Shown here: positions 25,586 to 37,774 of the stretch, piece after piece | Position numbering within the stretch: the first letter of the stretch is position 1 | Layout: each line of letters starts with the position of its first letter | Source of the DNA: an uncultured Pseudomonadota bacterium | GTDB taxonomy: Bacteria; Desulfobacterota; BSN033; UBA1163 | Assembly (NCBI GenBank): GCA_937124575.1 | Contig: CAKZKY010000527.1 | Span: 1 to 40,070 of the forward strand | DNA: 40,070 nt | Direction: 5' to 3' | The notes under the pieces: generated by a model | Database searches by the model: none | Seen by the model: the letters and a program-made list of their open reading frames with translations, nothing else | Told to the model about the DNA's origin: nothing | Made by a program: the position numbers and the translations under genes

Positions 25586-26047
25586 TTGAAGCTTCTTGAC
25601 TTTCTGAAAGAGGAATGGGTTATTCCGGAACTCCACGGGACGGATAAGCTCTCCGTCCTCAGAGAGCTTTCTGGAGTGCTGACCCAACCCTGCAAGGCCA
25701 CATCTCCAGAAGAGCTTATCGAGGTTCTTTTAGAGAGGGAGAAACTCGGGTCCACAGGCATCGGAGAAGGGGTAGCGATCCCTCATTGCCGACTAAAAGG
25801 GCTCGATCGTTTCTGCATCTCCTTCGGACGTTCTAAGCACGGGGTGGATTTCGATTCGATCGATCAGAAACCTTGCCACCTCTTCTTTATGGTGATGGCA
25901 CCGGAGAATTCGGCAGTGGAGAATCTTAACCTCTTAGGCCGGATTGCGCGATTGCTGAAAGATCCCTCGTTTAAGAGAAAGCTGATGGGAGCCAAGACCC
26001 GGAAAGAGATCTATGAGATCATTTCCGACGAGGATGAACGGTATTAG
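25586..26047 (+). CDS. ptsN: PTS EIIA-Ntr regulatory protein
   Basis: EIIA-Ntr is a phosphoryl-accepting regulator that links nitrogen and potassium state to other targets. The 153-aa protein has the fructose-type EIIA fold with the phospho-histidine H67 in GVAIPHCRL, preceded by GSTGIGEG, and SAVENLNLLGRIARLL. TTG 25586 is the start, chosen because AAGGAG lies 4 bases upstream. No membrane PTS partner is encoded nearby. Confidence 0.95.
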   Translation: MKLLDFLKEEWVIPELHGTDKLSVLRELSGVLTQPCKATSPEELIEVLLEREKLGSTGIGEGVAIPHCRLKGLDRFCISFGRSKHGVDFDSIDQKPCHLFFMVMAPENSAVENLNLLGRIARLLKDPSFKRKLMGAKTRKEIYEIISDEDERY

Positions 26048-26060
26048 TTGAAGGAAAGCA

Positions 26061-26141
26061 CCAAATCCCAAATGCCAACAACCAACCGACAGTCTGTTTG
26101 GGAACTTGACGATTAGATATTATTTGGTGTTTGGGATTTGG
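26061..26141. repeat. CCAAATCCCAAA inverted-repeat element before hprK
   Basis: The arms CCAAATCCCAAA (26061-26072) and TTTGGGATTTGG (26130-26141) are perfect inverted repeats. The same arms occur at 31907 and 31952. The word TCTGTTTGGGA inside is also shared. The element fills most of the ptsN-hprK gap. Confidence 0.75.
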
Positions 26142-26201
26142 GTTTGGGTGATTCTCTTTCATTGGGATGTTGATCGATTGCGAGTGGAATGGATATAGAA
26201 T

Positions 26202-27170
26202 ATGAGCGGTCTTGTGGTACAAGAGTTGGAACAGGATAGGGATTATCACCTTGGCCTGACCCTGATGGCAGGGCGGAAGGGATTGAAGAAGAAGATTACC
26301 CATCCTCAGGTACAGAAGATGGGATTGGCCATGACCGGTTACACACGATTCATCAATCCCGAAAGGCTCCAGGTTATTGGAAACACAGAGGCGGCATACT
26401 TCCGGACTCTTACTCCCGAACTTCAAGAAAAGGTCATCCGGCAGATTTGCGCCATCGGTCTTTCCTGCGTTGTGGTTACGCGAAACCTTGAGATTCCTGA
26501 AATTTTTCTCCAGGAGGCAGACGAGAAGGAGATTCCGGTATTTCGGACAAGCCTCAGTTCGACCGATTTTATCGATCGCATTACGAAGTTGTTGGAAGAT
26601 AAGCTGGCTTCCACACAGAGCCTCCACGGAGTGCTGATGGATGTCTTTGGGGTCGGTGTGCTGTTACTGGGAAAGAGCGGGATTGGGAAGAGTGAATGTG
26701 CTCTCGATCTCATTCTACGCGGCCATCGGTTGGTGGCGGACGATATGGTTTCCATTCAGAAGCGTTCTCCCAATGTTCTGGTCGGGAGTGGTTTCGAAGT
26801 GATCCGACACCATATGGAGATTCGGGGACTTGGAATCATCAATATCCGGAGCCTCTTTGGGGTGGAGGCCATTCGGGAACGCAAGAAGGTTGAGCTAGTC
26901 TTGGAGCTCGTTGAATGGGACAATCAGCAGGAATATGACCGGCTTGGATTTGAGGAGGAGAAGTATACGATTTTAGGGGTGGATCTTCCGATGTTGAGAA
27001 TCCCTGTGACTCCGGCGAGAAATTTAACAACGATCATCGAAGTCGCTGCGCGCAACCATCTTCTCAAAAAGATGGGATACGATTCCGCACTGGAATTTGA
27101 AAAGAAACTCCTTCATCAGATGGCAGAGAAGGGGGAGCATAAACTTGAAGTTGAGGGCGAGGTGGAGTGA
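26202..27170 (+). CDS. hprK: HPr kinase/phosphorylase
   Basis: HprK phosphorylates and dephosphorylates HPr on Ser46 in response to energy state. The 322-aa protein has an N-terminal regulatory domain (1-130), the conserved H142 region, Walker A GKSGIGKS (157-164), D180-D181, and the family signature MEIRGLGIINI (205-215). It overlaps rapZ by four bases (GTGA). The ribosome-binding site is weak. The target HPr, with a matching Ser46, is encoded at 28562. Confidence 0.96.
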   Translation: MSGLVVQELEQDRDYHLGLTLMAGRKGLKKKITHPQVQKMGLAMTGYTRFINPERLQVIGNTEAAYFRTLTPELQEKVIRQICAIGLSCVVVTRNLEIPEIFLQEADEKEIPVFRTSLSSTDFIDRITKLLEDKLASTQSLHGVLMDVFGVGVLLLGKSGIGKSECALDLILRGHRLVADDMVSIQKRSPNVLVGSGFEVIRHHMEIRGLGIINIRSLFGVEAIRERKKVELVLELVEWDNQQEYDRLGFEEEKYTILGVDLPMLRIPVTPARNLTTIIEVAARNHLLKKMGYDSALEFEKKLLHQMAEKGEHKLEVEGEVE

Positions 27171-28078
27171 AGACCCTTCGGGTGATTCTCATCAGTGGCC
27201 TTTCAGGATCAGGAAAGACAACGGCTATCAAGGCGTTAGAGGATATCGGATTCTATTGCGTTGACAATCTTCCCATCCTTCTTTTACCGAAGTTCCTCGA
27301 ACTCTGCGAGCAGTCCGGAGGGAAAGTCTCAAAGGTGGCCGTGGTGGAGGATATTCGGGGAACAGAATCCTATCCCATCTCCGACCATGAGGGAGTGGAT
27401 TTCTTTGAGGATTCGAGAAGGATCATCGAATCTCTCCGCAAGGAAGGTTATCCTGTTGAGATTCTCTTCTTGGATTCTTCGGACCCCATTCTGATGCGGC
27501 GTTTCAGCGAAACGAGACGTCAGCATCCCTTGGGTCGGGGTGGCTCGATTTTAGAGGGAATCCAGATCGAGAGAAAACAGCTTGCTGGAATACGGGATAT
27601 GGCCAATCAGGTGATCGACACCTCCCAATTAAATGTCCACGAGCTAAAGGAGAAGATTCAACAATATGCCCAGAAGGATTTGAAGGAAAGCCGGCTGACC
27701 GTCACCCTTCTCTCTTTTGGATACAGTTTTGGAGTTCCTTATGAGGCCGATCTGCTCTTCGATGTCCGTTTTTTGCCCAACCCCTATTTTGTGGAAGGGC
27801 TGAAGCGACTGAAAGGAGATCATCCGGATATTGAGGCTTATATTTTACACCAAAAGGAATCGATCGAGTTTTTGAATCGAACGCTCGATTTTATTCGATT
27901 CCTCCTTCCCTTCTATCTCCGAGAGAGGAGAACCCATCTGACCATTGCGGTGGGGTGTACAGGAGGAAGGCATCGATCGATTGTCATCGTCAACCGGCTG
28001 GGGCAGATGTTGCACGAGGAGTTGCTGAAACAGGGCGTGTTCTTATCCGTGCGTCACCGGGACGCAGAGAGAGGGTGA
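27167..28078 (+). CDS. rapZ: RapZ/YvcJ family nucleotide-binding protein
   Basis: In enterobacteria RapZ is an RNA-binding adaptor that controls glucosamine-6-phosphate synthase; other members bind nucleotides and UDP-sugars. The 303-aa protein has Walker A GLSGSGKT (11-18), CVDNLP (31-36), FLDSSDPILMRRFSETRRQHPL, and the C-terminal domain with SFGYSFGVPYEADLLFDVRFLPNP and GCTGGRHRSIVIVNRL. The length is normal. The GTG start overlaps the hprK stop. Whether an RNA target exists here cannot be seen. Confidence 0.95.
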   Translation: MKTLRVILISGLSGSGKTTAIKALEDIGFYCVDNLPILLLPKFLELCEQSGGKVSKVAVVEDIRGTESYPISDHEGVDFFEDSRRIIESLRKEGYPVEILFLDSSDPILMRRFSETRRQHPLGRGGSILEGIQIERKQLAGIRDMANQVIDTSQLNVHELKEKIQQYAQKDLKESRLTVTLLSFGYSFGVPYEADLLFDVRFLPNPYFVEGLKRLKGDHPDIEAYILHQKESIEFLNRTLDFIRFLLPFYLRERRTHLTIAVGCTGGRHRSIVIVNRLGQMLHEELLKQGVFLSVRHRDAERG

Positions 28079-28083
28079 TCGAG

Positions 28084-28500
28084 ATGGTCGGAGTCATTGT
28101 GGTCACACATTGTCGTCTGGGAGAGGAGCTTATCGCGGCTGCCGAGCTCGTGGTAGGGGAGGAGTTGAAACAGTTTCAGTCCGTATCGATCGATCCCAAG
28201 GAAGGATCGGAGGAGATTCGGGAAAAGATCATTTCAGCCATCCGGAAAGTGGAAGGAGGAGAGGGAATATTGATCTTGACCGACATGTATGGAGGGACTC
28301 CGTCAAATATCAGCCTCTCTTTTCTGGAGGAGAAGAAGGTTGAGGTCATCACCGGTGTTAACCTGCCGATGTTGCTAAAATTGGCAACCTACCGGAACGA
28401 TATGGACCTTGAAAGATTGGCCGTCTTTATCACGGATTATGGCCAGCGAAATATCAATCTGGCCAGCGAGGTGCTAAAGAAGCGAGTGGAAAAGAAGTAG
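28084..28500 (+). CDS. PTS EIIA component, mannose family
   Basis: The 138-aa protein has the mannose-type EIIA fold: phospho-histidine H9 in VVTHCRLGEEL, then LTDMYGGTPSNISLSFL (the conserved GGTP loop), and GVNLPMLLKL. ATG 28084, six bases after the rapZ stop, has an AGGG upstream and matches family starts; a longer frame to 27955 overlaps rapZ and is rejected. No EIIB, EIIC or EIID is nearby, so it probably works as a regulatory phosphate acceptor. Confidence 0.93.
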   Translation: MVGVIVVTHCRLGEELIAAAELVVGEELKQFQSVSIDPKEGSEEIREKIISAIRKVEGGEGILILTDMYGGTPSNISLSFLEEKKVEVITGVNLPMLLKLATYRNDMDLERLAVFITDYGQRNINLASEVLKKRVEKK

Positions 28501-28561
28501 ACTGAGATTTAAAACTGTTCCCGATGAGGAACATCGGGAAGGAGACGGACGAAAAGAAGAG

Positions 28562-28828
28562 ATGGAAGTTCAGTCGTTTACCATTAAAAATAAGTTAGGA
28601 CTTCATGCGAGGGCAGCAGCGTTATTGGTGAAGACGGCCAACCGATTCGTTTCAGAAGTGAGCCTTGAGAAGGATGGGTTGGTCGTCAACGGAAAATCGA
28701 TCATGGGGATTCTGATGTTAGCTGCCACCAAGGGAACACGGATTACACTTAAGGTGGAAGGGAAGGATGAGATCCAGGCAATCCAGACTCTGGGCAAACT
28801 GTTCGAAAATAAATTCGGTGAGGAATGA
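28562..28828 (+). CDS. Phosphocarrier protein HPr
   Basis: The 88-aa HPr has the phospho-accepting histidine H15 in LGLHARAA and the regulatory serine S46 in NGKSIMGILML, so it can be used by both EI and HprK. It ends inside the EI start region (ATGA overlap), so the two are coupled. It could be called ptsH or ptsO/npr; the surroundings favour an Ntr-like role while Ser46 favours control by HprK. Confidence 0.95.
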   Translation: MEVQSFTIKNKLGLHARAAALLVKTANRFVSEVSLEKDGLVVNGKSIMGILMLAATKGTRITLKVEGKDEIQAIQTLGKLFENKFGEE

Positions 28829-28830
28829 GG

Positions 28831-30621
28831 ATGGCTATTCAGCAACAGATCAATAAGGTCATCCATGGCATTGGCGCTTCACCTGGGATCGTTAGCGGAA
28901 GGGCTTATCTGGTAGAACGGTACAAAGTTCGCCTACCCCAGAAGAGAATCGAGCCCTCCCGTGTGGATGAGGAAGTGGAGCGGTTTCTCAAGGCGATTGA
29001 GGAGGCGAAGAACCAGTTGAAGGAGGTCAAAGAGAGCATCTTGGATCCAGAGGTGAGGCAGCATGCTTTTATCCTCGATGTCCACCTGATGATACTGGAC
29101 GATCAGATGTTGATCCAGAACACGATCGACAATATCCGTAAGAGGAAGGTCAATTCCGAGTGGGCCCTGGACCTCACCCTTGAAAAAATGGATTCTGCCT
29201 TTAAAACGATTGAGGATGAATATCTGAGAGAACGCCGAAGCGACCTCCATTATGTCTCAGCAAGGATTTTCCGAAACCTCATGGGGAAAAAGCATGATGA
29301 TATCACCAAGATCAAAGGAAAGGTGATCGTGGTGGCTCATGATCTCTCTCCTGCAGATACCCTTCAGATGCAATTAAGCCAGGTAGCAGGATTCATCACA
29401 GACATTGGTGGTAAGGTGTCCCATACGGCCATTCTGGCTCGGTCATTGGGCATACCCGCTGTGGTGGGTTTGGAGGTCGCCACCTCCCTGATCAATGGGG
29501 GAGATCTTTTAATCATTGATGGCGAGACCGGAGAGGTGGTGATCAATCCGACTGAAGAGACCTCCAAATCCTTTTTTGAAAGAAGAAAGCGGATCAAATC
29601 CATGGAAAGGGAGGTTTTGAAGTATGCCTCTCTACCGGCGGAGACCAGGGATGGCGTCCGAATTCATCTTCAAGCCAATATCGAAATGGTCGAAGAGATT
29701 TCTTCGGCAAAAAGCCATGGGGCGGAGGGGATCGGGCTCTACCGGACAGAGATCCTCTATCTCAATCGAAAGAATCTGCCCACAGAGGAAGAACATTATC
29801 AGACGTATCGAAAGTTGGTGGAGAACATCTCCCCAGGTACGGTCACCATTCGCACCTTGGACATCGGAGGCGATAAATTCCTTGACGGGTATCAAAAAGG
29901 TAACGAGATGAACCCTGCCATGGGGCTGAGAGCCATCCGGTTCAGTATCCGGGAGACCGATATCTTTAAGGCCCAATTGAGGGGAGTCTTGCGCGCCAGC
30001 GCGCACGGTAAGCTCAAGATCCTCTTCCCGATGATCTCGGGCATCGAGGAGATCCGAAGGGCCAAAGCGATCTTAGAAGAAGAGAAGAAGGGATTGGCCA
30101 AGGCCAGAATTCCTTTTGACCGTGGGGTCAAGATTGGAGCGATGATTGAAATTCCCTCTGCTTCAGTCATAGCAGACATCCTGGCCCGTGAGGTTGATTT
30201 CTTCAGCATTGGGACGAATGATCTCATCCAATATGCGCTGGCCGTGGATCGGATCAACGAACATGTCTCCTATCTTTATGAACCCCTTCATCCAGCTATT
30301 TTGAGAATCATCCGGAGCGTGGTCCAGTCTGCCAAAAACGCTGGGATTCCCACCGCAATTTGCGGAGAGATGGCTGCGGTGCCTTCTTATGTGTTAGTCT
30401 TAATGGGGTTGGGCTTGGAGGAATTTAGCATGCATCCGATTGCCATCCCTAAGGTGAAAAGGGCACTGCGAATGGTGAGGGCCGAAGAGACGAAGACACT
30501 GGTCGAGCGATTATTCCAGTTTTCAACCCCAACGGAAATCAAACGCTATGTCCGAAAATGGATGGCCGAAAGATTTCCGGAGGAATTTTTTAAGTTAATT
30601 GCAGAGGATTTGAAAACATAG
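28831..30621 (+). CDS. ptsI: PTS enzyme I (phosphoenolpyruvate-protein phosphotransferase)
   Basis: EI takes phosphate from phosphoenolpyruvate and gives it to HPr. The 596-aa protein has the HPr-binding helical domain, the active-site histidine in GGKVSHTAILARS (H198), and the C-terminal PEP-binding barrel with LYRTEILYL, PMISGIEEIRRAK, MIEIPSASVIAD and FFSIGTNDLIQYALAVDR, plus the cysteine in AICGEMA. There is no N-terminal GAF domain, so it is the classical EI rather than EI-Ntr (PtsP). ATG 28831 is preferred because GAGG lies 7 bases upstream; ATG 28825, overlapping the HPr stop, is the alternative. Confidence 0.95.
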   Translation: MAIQQQINKVIHGIGASPGIVSGRAYLVERYKVRLPQKRIEPSRVDEEVERFLKAIEEAKNQLKEVKESILDPEVRQHAFILDVHLMILDDQMLIQNTIDNIRKRKVNSEWALDLTLEKMDSAFKTIEDEYLRERRSDLHYVSARIFRNLMGKKHDDITKIKGKVIVVAHDLSPADTLQMQLSQVAGFITDIGGKVSHTAILARSLGIPAVVGLEVATSLINGGDLLIIDGETGEVVINPTEETSKSFFERRKRIKSMEREVLKYASLPAETRDGVRIHLQANIEMVEEISSAKSHGAEGIGLYRTEILYLNRKNLPTEEEHYQTYRKLVENISPGTVTIRTLDIGGDKFLDGYQKGNEMNPAMGLRAIRFSIRETDIFKAQLRGVLRASAHGKLKILFPMISGIEEIRRAKAILEEEKKGLAKARIPFDRGVKIGAMIEIPSASVIADILAREVDFFSIGTNDLIQYALAVDRINEHVSYLYEPLHPAILRIIRSVVQSAKNAGIPTAICGEMAAVPSYVLVLMGLGLEEFSMHPIAIPKVKRALRMVRAEETKTLVERLFQFSTPTEIKRYVRKWMAERFPEEFFKLIAEDLKT

Positions 30622-30688
30622 ATTTTAAGAAGTGGAAGGGATAGAAGATCGATCATTCTAACGTGGAAAACCAAAGGAGGAGAGCATT

Positions 30689-31852
30689 ATGTCGATGACC
30701 AATTTTTTATTCACCTCAGAATCGGTCACTGAGGGACATCCGGACAAGGTGGCCGATCAGATCTCCGATGCTATTCTGGATGCCATTATTGAACAGGATC
30801 CGAAGGCTCGGGTGGCCTGTGAGACGATGGTGACCACAGGAATGGCTATCATTGCAGGCGAAATCTCGACTTCCTGCTATGTGCATATGCCTGCCATTGT
30901 TCGAGAGACCATCAAAGAGATTGGATACAATGATTCTGCCATGGGGTTTGATTGGGAGACCTGCGCGGTGATCACTTCGATTGATGAACAGTCGCCCGAC
31001 ATACGGATGGGAGTGGATGAGACAGAGGACCATGAGCAGGGAGCAGGCGATCAAGGGTTGATGTTCGGCTATGCCTGCAATGAGACACCTGAATTGATGC
31101 CCATGCCGATCATCTTCGCCCATCGGCTGACCCGAAGGTTAGCTGAGGTGAGAAAGAAAGGAATTCTCGATTTTCTCAGACCGGACGGGAAATCTCAGGT
31201 GACGATCCAGTATATCAATAATAGACCGACGAGGGTCGATTCGGTGGTGATTGCCGCACAGCATTCGGAAAAGGTGAGCAACGAAACCTTAAGAGAAGGG
31301 ATTATCGAAGAAGTGATCTTTAAGGTGATTCCTCCAGAATTACGAGATAAGAACACCAAATATTATATCAACACCACTGGAAGATTTGTCCACGGAGGTC
31401 CCAAGGCGGACTGCGGTTTAACGGGTAGAAAGATCATCGTTGACACATACGGCGGTGTGGGAAGTCATGGGGGAGGTTGCTTTTCAGGGAAGGATCCATC
31501 GAAGATGGACCGAGGAGCCTCCTATATGGCCAGACATGTGGCCAAGAACATTGTTGCTGCAGGATTGGCCGAGAAATGTGAAGTCCAAATCGCCTATACC
31601 ATTGGAAAGGCAAAACCGGTCTCTTTTATGATCGATACAGCCGGTACCTATAAAGTCCCTCCGGATGAGATCGCAAAGATCGCCATGGAACTTTTCGACC
31701 TGAGGCCCAAAGCCATCATTCAATATCTCGACCTTCTCAAGCCCATCTATAAACGGACCGCCTGCTATGGCCACTTTGGTCGAAACGAGCCTGGATTTAC
31801 TTGGGAAAGCACCCATCGAGCCGAAGAGCTTAAAAGAGCGGCTGGATTGTAA
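30689..31852 (+). CDS. metK: S-adenosylmethionine synthase
   Basis: It makes SAM from methionine and ATP. The 387-aa protein has [14 protein letters not shown] (H17), [30 protein letters not shown] and [16 protein letters not shown] (ATP and metal sites), as usual. A strong AAAGGAGGAGAG precedes ATG 30689. No SAM riboswitch could be seen in the 67-base gap upstream. It precedes ahcY, giving both ends of the methyl cycle. Confidence 0.97.
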   Translation: MSMTNFLFTSESVTEGHPDKVADQISDAILDAIIEQDPKARVACETMVTTGMAIIAGEISTSCYVHMPAIVRETIKEIGYNDSAMGFDWETCAVITSIDEQSPDIRMGVDETEDHEQGAGDQGLMFGYACNETPELMPMPIIFAHRLTRRLAEVRKKGILDFLRPDGKSQVTIQYINNRPTRVDSVVIAAQHSEKVSNETLREGIIEEVIFKVIPPELRDKNTKYYINTTGRFVHGGPKADCGLTGRKIIVDTYGGVGSHGGGCFSGKDPSKMDRGASYMARHVAKNIVAAGLAEKCEVQIAYTIGKAKPVSFMIDTAGTYKVPPDEIAKIAMELFDLRPKAIIQYLDLLKPIYKRTACYGHFGRNEPGFTWESTHRAEELKRAAGL

Positions 31853-31906
31853 TCTTAAGAGATGGGGAGTAGGGCGATTGGGAAATAAAATTCCAAATGA
31901 CAAATT

Positions 31907-31963
31907 CCAAATCCCAAATAATCTCCAATCATCCAATCCGAAACGAATCTGTTTGGGATTTGG
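31907..31963. repeat. CCAAATCCCAAA inverted-repeat element before ahcY
   Basis: The arms CCAAATCCCAAA (31907-31918) and TTTGGGATTTGG (31952-31963) are identical to those at 26061-26141, with a shorter spacer. Further GTTTGGGATT/GAGTTGGGATT words extend to about 31982. It lies between metK and ahcY. Confidence 0.75.
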
Positions 31964-31991
31964 ATTTCGGGAGTTGGGATTTCAGTGCTGA

Positions 31992-34606
<2,615 letters not shown>

Positions 34607-34612
34607 GAATCC

Positions 34613-37600
34613 ATGGATCTCATCCGAGGCTCTCTCAAAAATCCGGTAGCCAGGTTCATGGTGGCTATCGCCATCATCCTTTTGGGTGTCATTGCCTTTT
34701 CCAACCTTGCTATTGATCTTTTCCCTGAGATTTCTTACCCCATTGTCTCGGTGGTGACCGACTATCCTGGAGCAAGTCCAGAAGATGTCGAGATCAGCAT
34801 CACGAGGCTTGTTGAAAAGAGGGTCAGCCGCCTCCAAAATGTCCGGCATGTTTCTTCTCGATCCAGAGAAGGATCTTCAGTGGTCACAATTGAATTCTAC
34901 TGGGGGACAGACCTCGATATTGCCTCCACCGATATTCAACGAAACCTCAATGAGATCTTAGACCTCTTTCCGGAGGAGGCAAAACAGCCCATCATCATTA
35001 AATTTGATCCTTCACAAATTGCCGTCATTGTCCTTTCCATTACTGGCCCTATGGAATATTACGAGTTGCGGGAGCTGAGTGAAGATTTTATTGCTCCAAG
35101 GCTGGAGAGTCTGAAAGGCGTTGCCTCAGCCAATGTCTTCGGCGGTCTGGTGAGGGAGATCTCGGTGGATGTGGAACGGTCAAAATTGGAGAGGCTCAAC
35201 CTTCCTTTGGATCGCGTGGCTCAGGCAGTCAAGGCAGGCTATATGGATCGGCCTGGAGGAAGCCTCAATACAGGGAAGAGGGAGTATAGCATCCGCACCA
35301 CAGGACGTTCTCCGGAAATTAAGGACCTCGAAGAAGTCATTGTTTCACACCAGAATGGAGTTCCGATCCGCATCAGAGACATCGGACGAGTAAGGGAAGG
35401 GTATGAGGATGTTCAGGCCGAGGTCTTTGTGAATGGTATGAAAGGAGTTGTCATAGGAGTCCAGAAACAGATCGGCGGGAATACGGTTGCTGTTGTGGAT
35501 CAGGTCCTGAAGGCCCTTCCACAAATTCAGAAAGAACTTCCCAAAGGGGTCTCCATCGAAGTGGTGGCTGATCAGTCCACGTTCATCCGCAAATCGATTC
35601 GAAACCTTCAGAAGGAGGCGATGATGGGAGCCCTTTTGGCCGTTATCATCATCCTCCTCTTCTTGAGAAACGTGACCAGCACAGTGATCATTGCCCACTC
35701 CATCCCACTCTCCATCATTGCCACCTTTGTCCTTCTCCATTTTGGGAAATTCACCCTCAACATCATGACCTTGGGAGGTTTGGCCTTAGGTGTTGGACGC
35801 TTAGTCGATGATGCCATTGTGGTCCTTGAAAATATCAACCGGCATCTGGAACGGGGGGAATCGCCAGAAGAAGCTTCCTACAGAGGGGCCTCTGAGGTGA
35901 GCAAACCCGTGATTGCCGCGACTATCACCAGCATCATCGTCTTTCTTCCATTGGCTTTTGTGAAGGGGATTGCAGCACTCTTATTCGTACAGATGGCCTA
36001 TACGGTTGCCTTCTCACTTCTTGCCTCGCTTTTCGATTCGCTGACACTCATTCCCCTTCTTACGGCTAAGTTTCTTCGTCCCAAAAAGAAGGCAGAGGGA
36101 GAACCCTCATGGGGTCAGAAGATTCTTCTTAAAACACAACCTTTCTTCACATGGCTCGATCAACTCTATCAGAATACCCTCCAATTCTCTCTCTCCCATC
36201 GTAAACTGGTCGTCGCAGGAGTGGTTTGTATTTTTACTGGGTCGCTCTTTCTGATTCCATTGCTGGGAACAGAATTCTTCCCACCTTCGGATGAGGGCCA
36301 GGTGAGGATGGCGATGCGGCTCCCTGTAGGTTCGACCCTTGAAGAGACAAAGAAGGTGGCTCAAGAGGTAGAAGAGATTATCTTTTCAGACGTTCCGGAA
36401 CTGAAATCGCTCTGGTTAAGGGCAGGAACCGGTCGGGGAAGGGCAGTGATCTTTGGAGGTCGGTTTGCGGGTCCCCATACAGGAACAGCCTCACTCATGC
36501 TCGTTGATCAATCAGAAAGGGAACGTTCTTCAGATAGGATTGCCCAGTCTCTGCGAGAGAAAGTGAGAAATATTCCAGGTGCCAGAATCTTTGTCTCTCC
36601 AGGCGGGATTATCTCCAGAGTCATCACCTTTGGCTCCGATGACCCGATCAGCGTGGAGATCTTGGGATTCGATATTGAGAAGGGGAGCCAACTGGCAAGG
36701 GAGGTGGAGACGATCCTCCGGGGAGTTCGTGGCGTCACTGACATACAGATCGGTCGCGAGGAAGGACTGCCCGAGTATCAGATTCGTTTCAGACAGGACC
36801 GCTTGTCTGCGTTGGGGCTCACCACTTCACGGGTTGCCGAAAATGTCAGGGGAGCGATCGAAGGCATCGAAGCCTCCATCTATATTGACCCCCAAACAGG
36901 TCGGGAGCGTCAGATCCGAGTCCGGCTGCGTGAAGAAGATAGGACGCATCCAGAAGACCTGTATCGGCTTCCTGTTCCGGTCTCTGGGGGCAAGGTGGTT
37001 CCATTGGAGAATGTGGCTGAAGTGGTGAGGACGAGCGCCCCTGCCCAATTGGAGAGGAAGTATCAACAGAGGGTCGTCTTTGTCACAGCCAATACAAGCG
37101 GTAGAGATCTCGGATCGATTGCCTCTGAGATTGAGGAGAAGATTTCAAAGATGAAGATTCCAGAGGGCTTCTCCGTTCAACTCAAAGGAACGCGGGAAGA
37201 ACAGAAAGAGGCTTTTCAGACGCTCATTTTTGCTTTAGCCTTAGCGATTGTTCTGGTCTATATGGTTCTGGCTTCTCAATTTGCCTCTCTGCTCCATCCG
37301 TTTTTGATCATGTTCTCCGTGCCGCTTGGGATCATCGGCGTCATCTGGGCCCTCTTCCTCACCGGGAATACATTAAGCGTCATCTCTTTCATCGGAGTCA
37401 TCATGATGGTGGGCATCGTCGTGAGCAATGCCATCATTCTGATTGACTACATCAACCGTCTCCGGAAGGAGGAAGGGATGGGTTTAAAAGAGGCCATCGT
37501 GCAGGGAGGCAGGGTGAGACTCAGGCCAATCCTTATGACCTCTTTCACAACGGTCTTTGGTCTGACGCCAATGGCCCTTGGATTTGGAGAAGGCGCTGAA

Positions 37601-37732
37601 GCCAATGCCTCTCTGGCCATTGCTGTGATCGGAGGCCTCGCCGTTTCCATGTTCCTCACGTTGGTCTTTATTCCCACGCTCTATTTTATCGTGGAGAAAA
37701 GAAGGCTTAAGAAGACCGTTCGGAGTTATTAG
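34613..37732 (+). CDS. RND efflux transporter, HAE1/AcrB-like
   Basis: This proton-driven inner-membrane pump of 1039 aa has two repeats of six membrane helices and large periplasmic loops. It carries the proton-relay pair D399-D400 in TM4 (LVDDAIVVLEN), the N-terminal FPEISYPIVSVVTDYPGASPEDVE, and TM10 GIVVSNAIILIDYINRL. The AcrB lysine (K940) position is occupied by the Ser-Asn pair in this TM10 segment, as in several non-AcrB RND pumps. The ribosome-binding site (GGGAG) is 10 bases upstream. No TolC-type gene follows. Its last codons, VRSY and stop, lie inside a short repeat. Confidence 0.95.
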   Translation: MDLIRGSLKNPVARFMVAIAIILLGVIAFSNLAIDLFPEISYPIVSVVTDYPGASPEDVEISITRLVEKRVSRLQNVRHVSSRSREGSSVVTIEFYWGTDLDIASTDIQRNLNEILDLFPEEAKQPIIIKFDPSQIAVIVLSITGPMEYYELRELSEDFIAPRLESLKGVASANVFGGLVREISVDVERSKLERLNLPLDRVAQAVKAGYMDRPGGSLNTGKREYSIRTTGRSPEIKDLEEVIVSHQNGVPIRIRDIGRVREGYEDVQAEVFVNGMKGVVIGVQKQIGGNTVAVVDQVLKALPQIQKELPKGVSIEVVADQSTFIRKSIRNLQKEAMMGALLAVIIILLFLRNVTSTVIIAHSIPLSIIATFVLLHFGKFTLNIMTLGGLALGVGRLVDDAIVVLENINRHLERGESPEEASYRGASEVSKPVIAATITSIIVFLPLAFVKGIAALLFVQMAYTVAFSLLASLFDSLTLIPLLTAKFLRPKKKAEGEPSWGQKILLKTQPFFTWLDQLYQNTLQFSLSHRKLVVAGVVCIFTGSLFLIPLLGTEFFPPSDEGQVRMAMRLPVGSTLEETKKVAQEVEEIIFSDVPELKSLWLRAGTGRGRAVIFGGRFAGPHTGTASLMLVDQSERERSSDRIAQSLREKVRNIPGARIFVSPGGIISRVITFGSDDPISVEILGFDIEKGSQLAREVETILRGVRGVTDIQIGREEGLPEYQIRFRQDRLSALGLTTSRVAENVRGAIEGIEASIYIDPQTGRERQIRVRLREEDRTHPEDLYRLPVPVSGGKVVPLENVAEVVRTSAPAQLERKYQQRVVFVTANTSGRDLGSIASEIEEKISKMKIPEGFSVQLKGTREEQKEAFQTLIFALALAIVLVYMVLASQFASLLHPFLIMFSVPLGIIGVIWALFLTGNTLSVISFIGVIMMVGIVVSNAIILIDYINRLRKEEGMGLKEAIVQGGRVRLRPILMTSFTTVFGLTPMALGFGEGAEANASLAIAVIGGLAVSMFLTLVFIPTLYFIVEKRRLKKTVRSY

Positions 37733-37746
37733 TTCGTAGTTCGGAG
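37718..37746 (+). repeat. TTCGGAG short repeat at the end of the RND gene
   Basis: GTTCGGAGT-TATT-AGTTCG-T-AGTTCGGAG matches 22430-22458 at 26 of 29 positions. It covers the last five codons of the transporter, including its TAG stop, and reaches toward ispG. Confidence 0.65.
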
Positions 37747-37774
37747 ATAGAAACTCCCAACTCCAAACTTCTAT

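Noticed and set aside
27955-28083. Longer start for the mannose-type EIIA protein
   Set aside because: It overlaps rapZ by more than 120 bases, and the family sequence begins at ATG 28084.
30622-30688. SAM riboswitch before metK
   Set aside because: The gap is only 67 bases and shows none of the expected stems.
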